Shown here: piece by piece, positions 36,890 through 48,657 of the stretch | How positions within the stretch are numbered: the first letter of the stretch is position 1 | Layout: each line of letters begins with the position of its first letter | Source of the DNA: Sipunculus nudus | Lineage: Eukaryota; Annelida; Sipuncula; Golfingiida; Sipunculidae | Assembly: GCA_026874595.1 (NCBI GenBank) | Contig: CM049307.1 | Span: forward strand, 31,793,862-31,857,861 | Length of the DNA stretch: 64,000 nt | Direction of reading: 5' to 3' | Notes under the pieces: generated by a model | The model's database searches: none | Told to the model about the DNA's origin: nothing | Seen by the model: the letters and a program-made list of their open reading frames with translations, nothing else | Made by a program: the position numbers and the translations under genes

Positions 36890-39127
36890 AATCATTGTTT
36901 TATTTGCCAAACCCTCGAAATTGGTCGGTCAGTTGTTTCAAATCGAATGCTCAGATTGCTCTTGTTCCAAGAGATTTGGGGAAGTCGCTTTTTTTTGGAG
37001 ATGTCTGGCAAAATAAAGTGACCTTTGTACAGTAAGTTAGTATGTGCACGAACAATGTGGCACGGTGTCGACTCGCGCAGACATGGTTACTCCGTTTGTT
37101 AGATTTAAATCACTAAGGGTTAAAAACCAAGAGCTCTGTTCAAAATGGCGGGGCTCTGTTTGCGGTGCTTTTGTTTGGATGATATAATGATATACAGGTA
37201 CATTTGTCCTTGTATGGTAGTTGACCTGATAGTAGGGGACCAAGTCTTGTATTTCAAAGGGAGACGCAGGTGTAAACTTAGTAAAGCCTGCAACTTCAAA
37301 TTCCTAAAGGAAAGACCCAATAGTCCTCCTGTACAGCGTGCTGACCGAAGTGCAAATAAAACTTCTGATCAAACACGGACTAACAAGGAAAACAGGAGCC
37401 TATGAGATATGAGGGGAGAAAAACTAGATCTTTCGACAAAACAGTTGGGGAAAATCACCTTGAGAGGAAGTATGCAGTATCTATGCAGTATCTATCATCG
37501 AATCCAAGACATCCTCTAGAGGCTTTGGCTTAAAGGGCAAGCACTAAAACCAGCTTTTTTTCAGGAGGAAAATGCAATGATGGGTCCCCAGAGGCTGGGA
37601 TGATTAGTGAACCTCATTATTACCTAATCAGACCACCCGGCTGCTGTCCAGCACTGCCTGGATCAGTACTATGCACACTGTTGTGTAATGATGCATCAGT
37701 TGACCAGTGCATTTAGGCAGGGCTGTGTCATTGCTTGTGGGTATGCAGTAATCTGTGGTGATTGCGGATAGCAAAACTGTGTGTGCATATATGGGAGTTT
37801 ACAGGCCAGTGGTCCATCCCTGATGTTGATGTTAAAGCCACTGGGGAGGGTATTATACAGCTTTTGACTTATACGTACCTCATCCACTCGCTCACTCTAT
37901 CTGTATATGTAAATCTATTCTTCGTTTTACTCGGCTTTTTATAAAAATACAACATATATATTATGCACCTTTTGAATTATATTCCATACACTCACGATAT
38001 CTGATATTCTGTGAATTATCAGGAAAAAAATATGTACAGGAAATAACAAAGATGTCATTCCTGCTAAGTCAATAGCATTCGGAGAGTTTAATCTATGGTC
38101 TCATTCAATATTAAAACTGAATGGATATCTAAGATAACTAATGCTATACTGAAATATTTGTGAGACTGCAGATTTGAAGTTGACTGCATTAAATTTATTA
38201 TTGATTATTATTAATTAGAATGTATTTTTTATTTGTAACTGCTTGATTAGTTTTGTAATATGGGGTTTTAAATAGTTGTATGTCGATTCATTATCACTTT
38301 CAAGAAGTAGATATTTGAAATGATTAATTTATAAAAGTCTATTATCAATTCCCTTTATATGGATTCCTATAATATTAACCTGGTGTAAATATCCTAGTTC
38401 GAAAAGTCCGGTCTAAAATAGGTGTCTACCACATACAGTTTGCAGCTCAATTGTGATCTTCTGAATTTCAAAATTCAAAATTGATTCATGTTACCAGTTA
38501 TTTTCGCTTTAGCCACTTTTACCTCGGTCATTATCACCTCAGCCATTTTTTACCTGGCACATGAGTATATAGTATAGCACTAACACAAAAGGAACAAATT
38601 TCCACACTAGTCACATACTGAGTGTAGAACAAAAAAAATACTTGTACCAACTACTGGAGGGAACAGTAAAATCCAAATTTACCAGCACCAGTCACATTCT
38701 GAGTGCTGGACTATCTCTGACGATATATAGTATAGTACTAACACAAATAAAAAAAATTACGTACCAGTCACATTCTGAGTGCTGGACTATCTCTGACAAT
38801 ATATAGTATAGTACTAACACAAATAAAAAAAATTACGTACCAGTCACATTCTGAGTGCTGGACTATCTCATTATAATATAGTATAGCGCTAACACAAAAT
38901 GAACAAATTTCTACACCAGTCACATTCTGAGTGTTGGACTCATTATGGTATATATTATAGACTGGAACATTTAAACAGAGAAGGTCACTTCAAATCAGCA
39001 TCCATGTCATCACTATCAAATTGATGACCCAGTTCATCATTGATTCCCTCTGTTTCCATGTCTATCATTCCACAGTTTCCTTCTGTGTCCCTGAATTATA
39101 TATCTCTCTTATTCTTTATTTTATAAC
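36890..39127. other. Spacer between remnant D and the LTR element
   Basis: No gene seen. 37265-37530 matches 15665-15955 (both hold GCAGTATCTATGCAGTATCT). After about 37545 homology to the gene B side stops until 44515, so about 1.6 kb plus the LTR element is extra here. Confidence 0.65.
38560..38960. repeat. 76-bp tandem repeat, ~4-5 copies
   Basis: GTCACATTCTGAGTG starts at 38691, 38767, 38843 and 38919, exactly 76 bp apart. A diverged unit precedes them (CTAGTCACATACTGAGTG near 38606). Confidence 0.9.
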
Positions 39128-39254
39128 TGTAGTATCCTTGATAGTTTATTAAAACGTCACATGATCGGATCACATGAGTTGTACCATACGTCACGCATTG
39201 CATGCTGGTTAATAAAGTTGTCTCAGTCACAATGGCGGGTTGTTTATCAGTACA
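39128..39254 (+). repeat. 5' LTR
   Basis: TGTAGTATCC...CAGTACA, containing GGTTAATAAAGTTG, a possible AATAAA signal. It aligns with 44389-44511. Confidence 0.92.
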
Positions 39255-39258
39255 TTTA

Positions 39259-39270
39259 TGGCGACGAGCG
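39259..39270 (+). other. Putative primer-binding site
   Basis: TGGCGACGAGCG lies four bases after the 5' LTR. It begins with the TGG expected to pair with a tRNA CCA end; the tRNA was not identified. Confidence 0.6.
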
Positions 39271-39568
39271 TAAATGAGAGTGACAGCAACCAAGCATGCT
39301 TATCGCGTCGTACTTCATGCCAGCAATAACATGTGTACACGCGGACCAAACCCTCGATCGCCGGCTGAGCACGGTAAGCCGAAAATACCTCGTCAAACTC
39401 TCGCTCGCGTGAACTGTTGTCGCACAGACACGCTATTATCGCCCACGCAGTGCCATGCGCTTGATCCTTCCAATACTTCCCGCTACTAATAACTAGAACT
39501 TTATCCTCTTAGAGCTGAACATTATCGCTGTATATGCCATTGGCCGGGACGTTCTACTGCTTATTAAC

Positions 39569-40561
39569 ATGCCACTGATCATGCCTCGTGAAACGAGAGA
39601 GATCCAGTTAAAGCAGACTGGCATTGTTTTACACGTGGAATATTCACACCTGATGACCGCTTGAATATTGGCATGGCGTGGGAGGAATGATTGGAAGAAT
39701 TTGAGGAGGAAGCTAAGCTCCAGAAAGTCACTGATATTGAGAACTGGTGTGCGTGCTTGAGAAGATATGGGGAAAGGAGGTAGAAAACTAGTAAAATACC
39801 TACCAGACCCACCAGCCCTAGACCCCTCTGATGCACCTGAGAACGAATATGAGAAATTGAAAAGAAAACTTAAAACCCATTTCATTCCTAGAAATAACAA
39901 ACAGCATGCCAGATATCTGTTTAATAAAGAAAGACTGTCACCTGGTCAACCAATCACATCATATGCAGCCCGGTTGCGTGAAAAAGCCGAACATTGTGAA
40001 TTTGGCGCAACAACAGATGATAGAATTTTAGAGCACATCACACAGACAATTTCAGATAATGGTCTGATAAAAATCCATTGATATAATGGTCTTAAGACCA
40101 ATTCCTTGATGAAGCTGGGGGACGAGAAGACTTGCACTATGAGGTGAGAGATATGAGAAATGAGCATCATGTAGCCAAAGTCAGGCCTAAACAACCAAAT
40201 TGGAAAACTAAAAGCTGAAAGAAAATTTAACCAAAAGAGTGAACATGCACCACAGAGAAAACCCATAAATAGAACTAACAGAGAACCACACACATCGAGA
40301 CATTGCCGTTACTGTGGACGAACAGGCTTGCATGAAACTGGACACAGAAAACGGTGTCCAGCATTTGGCAAACAGTGTATAAAGAGTGGGCGTATGAACC
40401 ATTTTGCAGTATGCTATAGGGACGGGCGAAGAGATGGACCAGCCCAATCAAAGAAAGGAGGACAGTCACAGGACATGTCAAGAGAACTACTGACATACAT
40501 GAATCATATGAAGATGACTCGGATGACTCCGCATTTATTAATCAGGTATCAAAACATGTGA
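39569..40561 (+). pseudogene. gag of the Gypsy element, broken
   Basis: Longest open piece is 39767-40081 (KLVKYLPDPP ... HFIPRNNKQHARYLFN ... SYAARLREKAEHCEF), typical gag. Upstream, a TGA interrupts WEE-LEEFEEEAK. A zinc-knuckle region at about 40296-40421 reads CRYCGRTGLHETGHRKRC, then a second knuckle QCIKSGRMNHFAVC with Ser where Cys is expected. Frames change several times, so no full gag can be made. Confidence 0.8.
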
Positions 40562-40599
40562 CACATGAAGTTAAACGAATTAACAGCGACAAAAACACA

Positions 40600-40725
40600 G
40601 AAACTGTGCACTTTCAAATCAGTGCTTTGTGTTTGCCTGATAGCGGAGCATCAGTGAACATTATGGACGAATATCAGTTCAGAGCATTGCTGCGCAGATC
40701 GGTCAGTAAGATTGAACTCAAATAA
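40600..40725 (+). pseudogene. Retroelement aspartic protease fragment
   Basis: LPDSGASVNIMDEYQF, with the catalytic D-S-G at 40639-40647. A TAA follows about 80 bases later (IELK stop), truncating the domain. Confidence 0.75.
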
Positions 40726-41068
40726 ACTAAGGAGAAAGTTAAAACAATTCAGTCTGACCTAGAAGTTAAGGGTGAATTCCAAAATGTAGTGAGGAACAAA
40801 ACACGCGGTGTTAATACCAGGTTTATGGTGATTAAAGGTCATATGGACTCTCTACCGCTCTTAATTAAAGCTACTCTGAGAGAACTTGATATGGTACTAA
40901 TTGAGCCAGATGGTTCACTGAGAGAAAAGAATGAGCTTCGTAAAAAGAATGTAAAGGGACATACACTACAGAATAGGACCGAAGAGATACAACAAAGATA
41001 CATTGATGTGTTTGAAGGCATTGGCAATATAAGAACTCCGCAAACAGGAGAGGAAATACAAGGAAATG

Positions 41069-42110
41069 GATCCAGAAGCCGTGCCAGTAGCACAAAAGCC
41101 GCGTCATGTAGCATATTATCTGATGGACCCTCTGCAAAAGTGGCTCGAGCAGGGTGAAAATGATGGCTTATTTGAAGAGGTCCCAGATGACCTATAACCT
41201 GGTGCTCACCACTTGTCACACAGCCCAAACCAAGATTTGTGTGGGAACAGAGAACCAAACTTGAACCGCATATGATAAGAACCAGTATTGATTTGCGCAT
41301 TCCAAACAAGTCTATGAAAAGAAGCCGGTGCATTCAGGCTCCAGTCATAGAAGATTTTACCTATCACCTCAATAACTGTAAAGTATTTAGTAAACTGGAC
41401 CTCCGTCAAGGGTATCACCGGATAGCAGTCGATAAAGAAACCCGAGCATTAGCCACATTCAGCACCTCTCTTTACAGACCAAAGAGACTAGTATTTGGAG
41501 CAAAAACTTCTCAAGATGTGTTTGACCAGGTCATGTTCAGGATATTTGGAGATATCCCAAAATTTATGAATCAAAGAGATGATTTGCTCTTGGGAGGGCG
41601 CGATTGATGAGCACAACAAAGTACTTGCAGCAGTACTACAAAGAGCAAGAGACTATGGGGTGACATTCAACAGGAGTAAGTGCGAGTTTGGTAGAGAGCA
41701 GATCAGCTTCTTTGGGCACCTATTCACAAAAGACGGACTCCGAGCAGACCCTGACAAAATCCGGACCGTCAAGGAATGTAGAGCACCACAGTCAAAGGAG
41801 GAAGTCCGGAGCTTCTTAGGTATGACCGGGTACATGAGTAACTTTGTCAGAAACTACTCAGTCATGACAGCACCACTCAGGAATTTAACCCGAAAAGATA
41901 CAAAATTCCGGTGGACGCAAAAAGAACAAGAAGCATACAACAGAATAATTGAAGCTATCACTAACCAAGAGACAATGGTTTACTTCAATCCTAAGAGACC
42001 AATCATTCTATGCACAGTAGCCAGTGTCAACGAAGGACTCTCAGCTGGGTTGTTCCAGAAAACAGAACGAGGGATTCAGCCTGTTCACTTCATCAGCAGA
42101 AGCTTGACTG
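41069..42110 (+). pseudogene. Reverse transcriptase of the Gypsy element, frameshifted
   Basis: Begins VPVAQKPRHVAYYLMDPLQK, has a stop after EEVPDDL, then continues at 41239: VFSKLDLRQGYHRI, FGAKTSQDVFDQVMF and the catalytic RDDLLLGG near 41578. A frameshift at about 41600 moves the rest to another frame (IDEHNKVLAAVLQRARDYG, KCEFGREQISFFGHLF). The catalytic Asp pair is kept but the frame is not. Confidence 0.88.
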
Positions 42111-42410
42111 AACCAGAAAACGGTACAGTCAAACGGAGAAAGACGCGTTAGCTATCAAATGGGCCAAATCAAGACTGAGGAATTACCTAAGCGGCGCACC
42201 AAGATTCCAAATAATCACTGCCAACAAACCACTCTTGACCATGTTCAATAAAGCTACAGCGAAAGTACCTACAAGGATAGAGGTTTGGATCATGGAGATG
42301 CAAGATGTCGATTTTGAACTTGTTTACGAACCAGGCAAAAAAGAAGCAGATCCTTTGGACTATATGTCTCGCCGCCTGATACCTACAACGATGACACTGA
42401 GGAGATCGTG
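41980..42410 (+). pseudogene. RNase H region of the Gypsy element
   Basis: RPIILCTVASVNEGLSAGLF and PVHFISRSLTEPE, then after a frame change LAIKWAKSRLRNYLSG and FELVYEPGKKEADPLDYMSR. These are typical RNase H/tether landmarks. A frameshift near 42125-42150. Confidence 0.82.
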
Positions 42411-42479
42411 AAGTTGGTAGCAAAAGCTGACAATGCAGTAGTACTAACCAAAATATAAGAAGAAACACAGAAAGACAGA

Positions 42480-43144
42480 ATACTACAAAAACTGTCAGAA
42501 CGCATCAGAGCAGGAGATTGGTGCAAATATCAGCAGGACCTTACACACCATACTACGGCGTAAGAGAAGAACTGTCCGTGATAGATGGACTGATATACAG
42601 ACACAACTGCATAGGTATACCTCGGACATTACCAAAACAGATAATCAAGACAGGACATCACCTAGGACATCTCGGGAAGACAAAAACCAAACAGATGCTC
42701 CGAGAGAAATACTGATCTCCACTGATGAATACCATGATAGACCAATCGATATACCAGTGTCATGAATGCAAAGTTGCCACAAAAGAGCCGATAAAACCAA
42801 CCACCATCCCATGTAGAGCATGGTACACCATCGCCGTTGACTTTGGAGGACCCTTCCCAGATGGTCACTATAATCTTGTTCCTGTAAGTAAGAGGAAACG
42901 ATATCCAGCTGTGGAATCAACATCATCAACAGCATTTAAAGCAGCCAGAGAAAAGCTGAAATCCATGTTTGCCACATATGGCACACCGCGGCGAATGGAA
43001 AGTGACGACGGACCACCTTGCGATTCAAACGACTTTCAGAAATTTGCTGCAGAAGAAGGGTTCGAACATCACAATATAACACCACTGCATCCTCGAGCTA
43101 ATGGAGAAGCAGAACAGTTAATGAGACTACTAAACAAGACTTAA
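42480..43144 (+). pseudogene. Integrase of the Gypsy element
   Basis: An HHCC-type zinc region (TGHHLGHLGKTKTKQML, then YQCHECKVA) is broken by a TGA after LREKY. The catalytic core shows Asp in IAVDFGGPF, Asp in ESDDGPPCDSNDF and Glu in PRANGEAEQ, i.e. the D,D-E triad is visible. It ends in a stop at 43142. Confidence 0.87.
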
Positions 43145-43366
43145 CAAATAGCTAATCTTAAAAAAAAACCAGTTTGAAAGGCGAGCCGCAATACAAGACA
43201 TGCTGACAGCGTATCGTTCATCGCCACACCCACCAACAGGCAGGGCACCTTATGACGCAATGAACAATCGAGAGACCCGCACAAAACTAGACTACATCAA
43301 ACCCTATGATCGAAATAGCCCAGAGGATGAAGATATAGACAAAGAGATGCTAACTACAAACTAAAA

Positions 43367-43918
43367 ATGAAAACTATTCGGGAAAACAGAAATATTTGGC
43401 AAGCCAACCTTATACTGGGAGATTATGTCCTAGTCAGACAAGCAAAGAAAACAAAATGGACTACACCACATGAACCAATATTCTACATAGTCATACACAT
43501 AGCAGGGTCACAAATCACAGCCAGAAGGATAACAGATAACAGAACCGTGTGCCGCGATGCCAGTCAGTTCAAACTGGTAAACGCCATAATAAAGACAGCT
43601 GATGACATAAACCACAACGAACTTGCAGAACACGTGGCTGACCAATCCTATGAAAGAGAAGGTACGCATAGAATAAGAGACCATCCTATTACAGATTTTG
43701 CACAGGCAGATACAAGATCAAATGATATATACACTGAACAACTTTCATCAGATACCGCAACGGAAGCAGTGGAAATTCTGACGCCTACGACACCAGCAAA
43801 AGTTGTGCAACCAAAGGGGATAAATGATGATGAACACCAAAGTACACCAGAAACCATCACACTAAAGAGACCGAGACGAGAGAGAGGCAGACCTGAATAT
43901 CTTAATGACTATTTATGA
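43367..43918 (+). pseudogene. C-terminal part of the Gypsy integrase/pol
   Basis: 184 open codons. LGDYVLVRQAKKTKWTTPHE and ITARRITDNRTVCRDASQFK resemble the integrase C-terminal domain. It ends RPRRERGRPEYLNDYL and stop. Separated from the core by frameshifts between 43144 and 43367. Confidence 0.75.
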
Positions 43919-44378
43919 AATGATGCGCCATGAACAATAAGGTCAATATTGTAAAAGGGTATAGGCGGATCGCTGCCCTTAAATTGGCCATCAGTTTAAC
44001 AGTTGTATACCATGTCATTTGAGTTTTGTAGTAAGTGGTTAATTGTTATTTCCGAAATGACTGAGATACATGTAATTAGATTTGTAACTTGCAAAATGCA
44101 TAGCTTAAGAGTTATTGTTTTTAAAAGGACACTAACCCACACCCATCAACAAAAGTTTGCATAAAGGATTTATTATGACATGAGACAGACTTGCATTAAC
44201 AGACTTATATGCGAGATTACAGAAATCAAGAAGCAACACTATGTCTGAGATCATAAGTATTTATTACAACTGTGGTATTGCTGAAATAATAATTCTTCTG
44301 TAACAGAATAAAACTTGATTTACAATAACATCAACATATTTCTACATATACATAAGTGTAACAGCACATCTCAAAAGG

Positions 44379-44388
44379 TTGGGAGGAA
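44379..44388 (+). other. Polypurine tract
   Basis: GGGAGGAA and flanking purines lie immediately before the 3' LTR. Confidence 0.7.
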
Positions 44389-44511
44389 TGTAGTATCCTT
44401 TATTGTTCATAAAAACGTTACATGATCGGATCACGACTTGTAGAATACGTCGCGCATTGCATGCTGGTTAATAAAGTTGTCTCAGTCACAAGAGCGGGTT
44501 GTATCAGTACA
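44389..44511 (+). repeat. 3' LTR
   Basis: TGTAGTATCC...CAGTACA, followed by ATAAC. More than a dozen substitutions or small indels relative to the 5' LTR. Confidence 0.92.
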
Positions 44512-44867
44512 ATAACTGGATTTTGCAACTGAAGGAGTAAAGAAAATCCTGTATTTACAAAACTTTAAAAAGGTTGTTTAACTCGAAGGAAAAACTAGTA
44601 ATCATGATAATGTTTTTTGACTTTCAAGATGTCATGTAGAGTTGTCACTTCCTGAAGAGGCGTCTAGAGAGTCATATTTATTAACTTTATAAGTTAAATA
44701 ATACTTCACCGTGTGCCACAGGAATGCTCATAGTGCTCTGCAACTGAATCTCATTGAACAAAAGTATAGGCAATTCATGATTTATACTGAACCGAAAACC
44801 AACTACTGATGGAAATAAAAATTATCATTGATCTATCTGGAACTTCAGTTTGTTCAATTAAAGAGAA

Positions 44868-44936
<69 letters not shown>

Positions 44937-45311
44937 GCAGTTGGTCTCAGTCACTAAATACAATATTGTCTTGGTTTGCCACGAGGGGTAATTATATTCT
45001 TTCTGCTCACCCTATTTACAATGCGCCTTTTCAGTTTTCATTCGTTTACAGGTTGTAGTTTCCAAACAGGTTATTTACCGTCTTTCTTTTGTTTTAGTAG
45101 CCTGCCTCGTTTTCAGTTCAGTCTCATGATACGTTTACCTGAGTATAGGTGCTCAGACAGTCAGGGATCTTGAGAGAGCACACACCACAGGTACTGGCAA
45201 ACTTTGTAACGAACATTTGTAAATTGATAACGATTAAAACCACGTTATGTCAACTAGTTTTATTTTTCGTTTATGAATGCTATATGTGCGTGCCTGAACT
45301 ATTCGGCCTAC

Positions 45312-45367
<56 letters not shown>

Positions 45368-46532
45368 TATATATATATGTAATTTGTTCATTACGTGTAT
45401 TACTTATAAGGAATTTAATTTTTCATTATACATGTATATGCAAATATGGCATACGGTTGTTTTTGTATACTTTGTGTGACATTGCGTGCAAACAGCAACA
45501 CCCGGAAAACAAGGCCGATATTGAAGAACCTAGACTCCAGGTGTGTCATTCTGTTATATTAGAGGGTAATCGTTATTAGTTTGTTATCGCTGTTCGAAAT
45601 ACATTACGCGAACATTTTTAGCTCTCGTGACCTGCAGTCATGGTGCGGCGTTCATCCATCGTGTTGTCAGTCATCTGTTAATATAAACAGCATTCCTCAA
45701 AATGGCAAGACAAATTTGATATATATTCTTGTTGGGATGAGTACGCTGCAGAAGGGGGGTGGAACCACTTACATTTTTGACAATTTTAGCATATTTTTGT
45801 GTGTGCTTAGGTCTTTTAAAGGTGTACTTGATTAAGTATTGTAACTAATTATATGATCATTGACTAAGATTGTGCTGATATTTGAAAATTAAGATTTTTC
45901 TCAGCAAAGAATGTTTTATTTACATTTATATGTGTACATACATTCATCTTGGTAAAATGAGGTCACTAACAGAAATGGTTTTATCGGTTTTACGTGGAAT
46001 TAAGCACCTTTCAAAATAATTATCATATAATGAGTCAATCATTTATAAGCACCCCAGTTATATTATACAAGTAAAGTGAAATAATGTTCACTACACTATA
46101 TAATGCCTGCAACCAGTTCTTCAGTATCACTAGGGTCATTGATACAATTTTGCTTCAAGTTTGCTCAGACTGACATGTTTCCTTATGAAACTCATTTATA
46201 GTCCTTTTGTATTCTCTTAACCAGCTTGTTTAAATAAACATTCTATTTTGAATATAGATGGACAAGATAATTTATGTAGCCCATATCAATATATCATAAT
46301 AATATACAAGTAACTGTATATTATTAGTTATTGTCAGCTAGATCACAGGCACAGCAAGAAAACAGCGAAAAACTGCTGGCACTTGAAGTAATGTGTAAAG
46401 TAAGATATAGCCAGATACCCTAAGATTTAAAAGGTAAAATGCAGTATGTAGTAAAAGAGTATATAACAACTGATTCTTTCAAGCAGAGTATAACCAGTAT
46501 CTATAACATGAACTAATGGTCAGTAATAGTCT
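44512..46532. other. Spacer downstream of gene C
   Basis: No gene. It parallels 15965-17405 downstream of gene B (TGTCATGTAGAG at 16081 and 44629; GCATACGGTTG-type and CTCAGCAAAGAATG matches), with (TA)n tracts at 44869-44933 and 45315-45380 in place of short ones. Confidence 0.75.
44869..44933. repeat. (TA)n microsatellite
   Basis: About 32 TA units. The duplicate near 16323 has only a few. Confidence 0.95.
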
Positions 46533-46538
46533 TTTATT
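46533..46538 (-). terminator. Poly(A) signal AATAAA of gene C
   Basis: AATAAA on the minus strand about 81 nt past the gene C stop, in the position matching gene B. Confidence 0.6.
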
Positions 46539-46618
46539 AAAAAGTCACAAGTTCTGGATATATAAGTATAAGAATCAACATTATCCTGCTAAATACAACA
46601 GCAATTTTGATATCCGTC

Positions 46619-46696
46619 TTACTGACGATGCTCCGCCTTCACCCAGACTCCGTTCTTTGCATGAATGAAGAAACTATGCTCCAGCTCCAATTTGAT
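46619..46696 (-). CDS. Gene C exon 14: C terminus
   Basis: 78 nt including [23 protein letters not shown] then AEHRQ and stop. Confidence 0.9.
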   Translation of the reverse strand: MKLELEHSFFIHAKNGVWVKAEHRQ

Positions 46697-47562
46697 CTGT
46701 AGGTGGACATAAAATATATTAATCATTAAGAATTGCTATTATCATCTAGTTTATATTGGCTTTAGCTGTGTAAAGGGTAAATATTTTTCGGATTATTGGT
46801 ACCTTTGATGGGCAAAGGAAATGTTCACAATTCAGAAAAATGCCCAAAGAGAATTACCGTAGAATTACATTATATATCTTAATCTACGTCAGGAAACAGA
46901 AGCCGGTAGGAGAGATATATAGAGAACTAGAAGGAGACGTACACATATTGAACGAGATAACTGAGGATAGCAGCCTTAAGCGGAGAAAACCTACGTCTGA
47001 CGTTATGAGCCGGTAGGAGGTGAGAAAACGTTTGTCTGACGGTAGGATTCCAATGGATGAGAAATATTTACATCTGATATAATGAGCCAGCAGGATAAGA
47101 CAGAAAACTTACGCCTGATGGTATGAGTCGATAGGAGGAGAGAAAACTTACGTTTGATGGTACAATCCGGTAGGAACAGAGAAACTGACGTCTGATGGTG
47201 TGAGCGGGTAGGAGGAGAGATAATTAACTTACGTCTGTTGTATTGGCCAGTAGGAGGAGAGAAACAGCTAATGATATGAGCCGGTAGGAAAAGAGATAAC
47301 TAAAGCCTGATGGTATGCGCGAGGAGAGATAACCTACATCTGATTGTATGAGCCGGTAGGAAAAGAGATAACTTACGTCTGATGGTAGGAGCCGGTACGT
47401 GGAGAGAAGTTTAACGAACGCCATCTTCATCTCCAGCATGGCCAGTCTCATCCCGATACATTGACGAGGACCTAGACCAAAAGGAAGGTGGTTGAACTGG
47501 CTGCGGGCCTGCTTCGCCTCCGCTGTGAACCTGTACAAAAATCAAACTGGTTGGACTTATGA

Positions 47563-47618
<56 letters not shown>

Positions 47619-48598
47619 AATATGAAGTGCAGAATGATATGTAGCCGGTGGTTTGATTGCATTTTCATATCAGGCACACGATTTTTTGGGGATTATCAAG
47701 AGAACCTTTGCAGTGTAACTCTTTTTTTCACCTGAGAGAACTCTTCTTTTCCACACGTTACGAAACAAAAAACTAAAATGTATATAAGAGGTAAACATAA
47801 TCATCCAGTATCCAAAACCATTTATAAAACTTCCTGAGGGCAAATGTACTGGTTCAAGAATCTGACCTGTCTGGATCAAATTTTTCTGGTTCCGGCCACA
47901 CATCCGGCTGATGATGGAGGGCGTAGACCGGGATGACGCACACTGTGCCTTTAGGGATGAACAATCCCTCAATATTCATGTCTCGTGATGCCACTCGGTC
48001 GATCCTGAATGGACAAGGCAATACTGCAAGTGATTAAAAACAGGAAGAACCACTATAAACTGTCAAGGAGAATTTCCGACCGCTAGGCCATCCGTCCGTT
48101 AATGACAATACCACGTGGGTATTTTCGTATCGGTGATGCACGGCACTTAATACACATTATACAAATAGAATTATATACTTTTAAATCATTGTATACATTT
48201 AAAGTTCGAGTTAAACGAGTCAGATCTTTCTGAAACTAATCAATGGACAAGAATATTACAACTTATCTATGGAAACTTTTCAGCTGATAATTTTCAAAAT
48301 CAGCAGCCTACCTAAGGGCGGGTGGGAACTTTCGGAGCGTTTCTTGCACACATTGGTCCAGGTAATCCATTTTCGTTATCGCATCATAACTAACATCACT
48401 CTACGTTATAAGAAATAAAATCACATATAGTTAATCGGCTGAATAAGGCCATATCGATGTATTAATATTCAAAGATAAGATGAAAGCGAGCAGTCGTTAA
48501 AGAAAGGTTCTTAAGCAACTTATGCCTCTGACACTTGCCTGTGATGTCGATTTTCAATGAAAGTTCAATAAACAAAAGAACTGAAATCTTGTTAAAAC

Positions 48599-48657
<59 letters not shown>

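Larger units (their letters stand above)
39128..44511 (+). mobile_element. Ty3/Gypsy LTR retrotransposon, decayed
   Basis: 5384 bp flanked by the direct repeat ATAAC (39123-39127 and 44512-44516). LTRs of 127 and 123 bp begin TGTAGTATCC and end CAGTACA. Internal order is gag, protease, reverse transcriptase, RNase H, integrase, which is Ty3/Gypsy order. Short LTRs and a K02A2.6-like gag/pol suggest a Mag-like lineage (inference). Several stops and frameshifts, and more than a dozen differences between the LTRs, mark an old, non-autonomous copy. It lies on the strand opposite the P450 genes. Confidence 0.93.
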
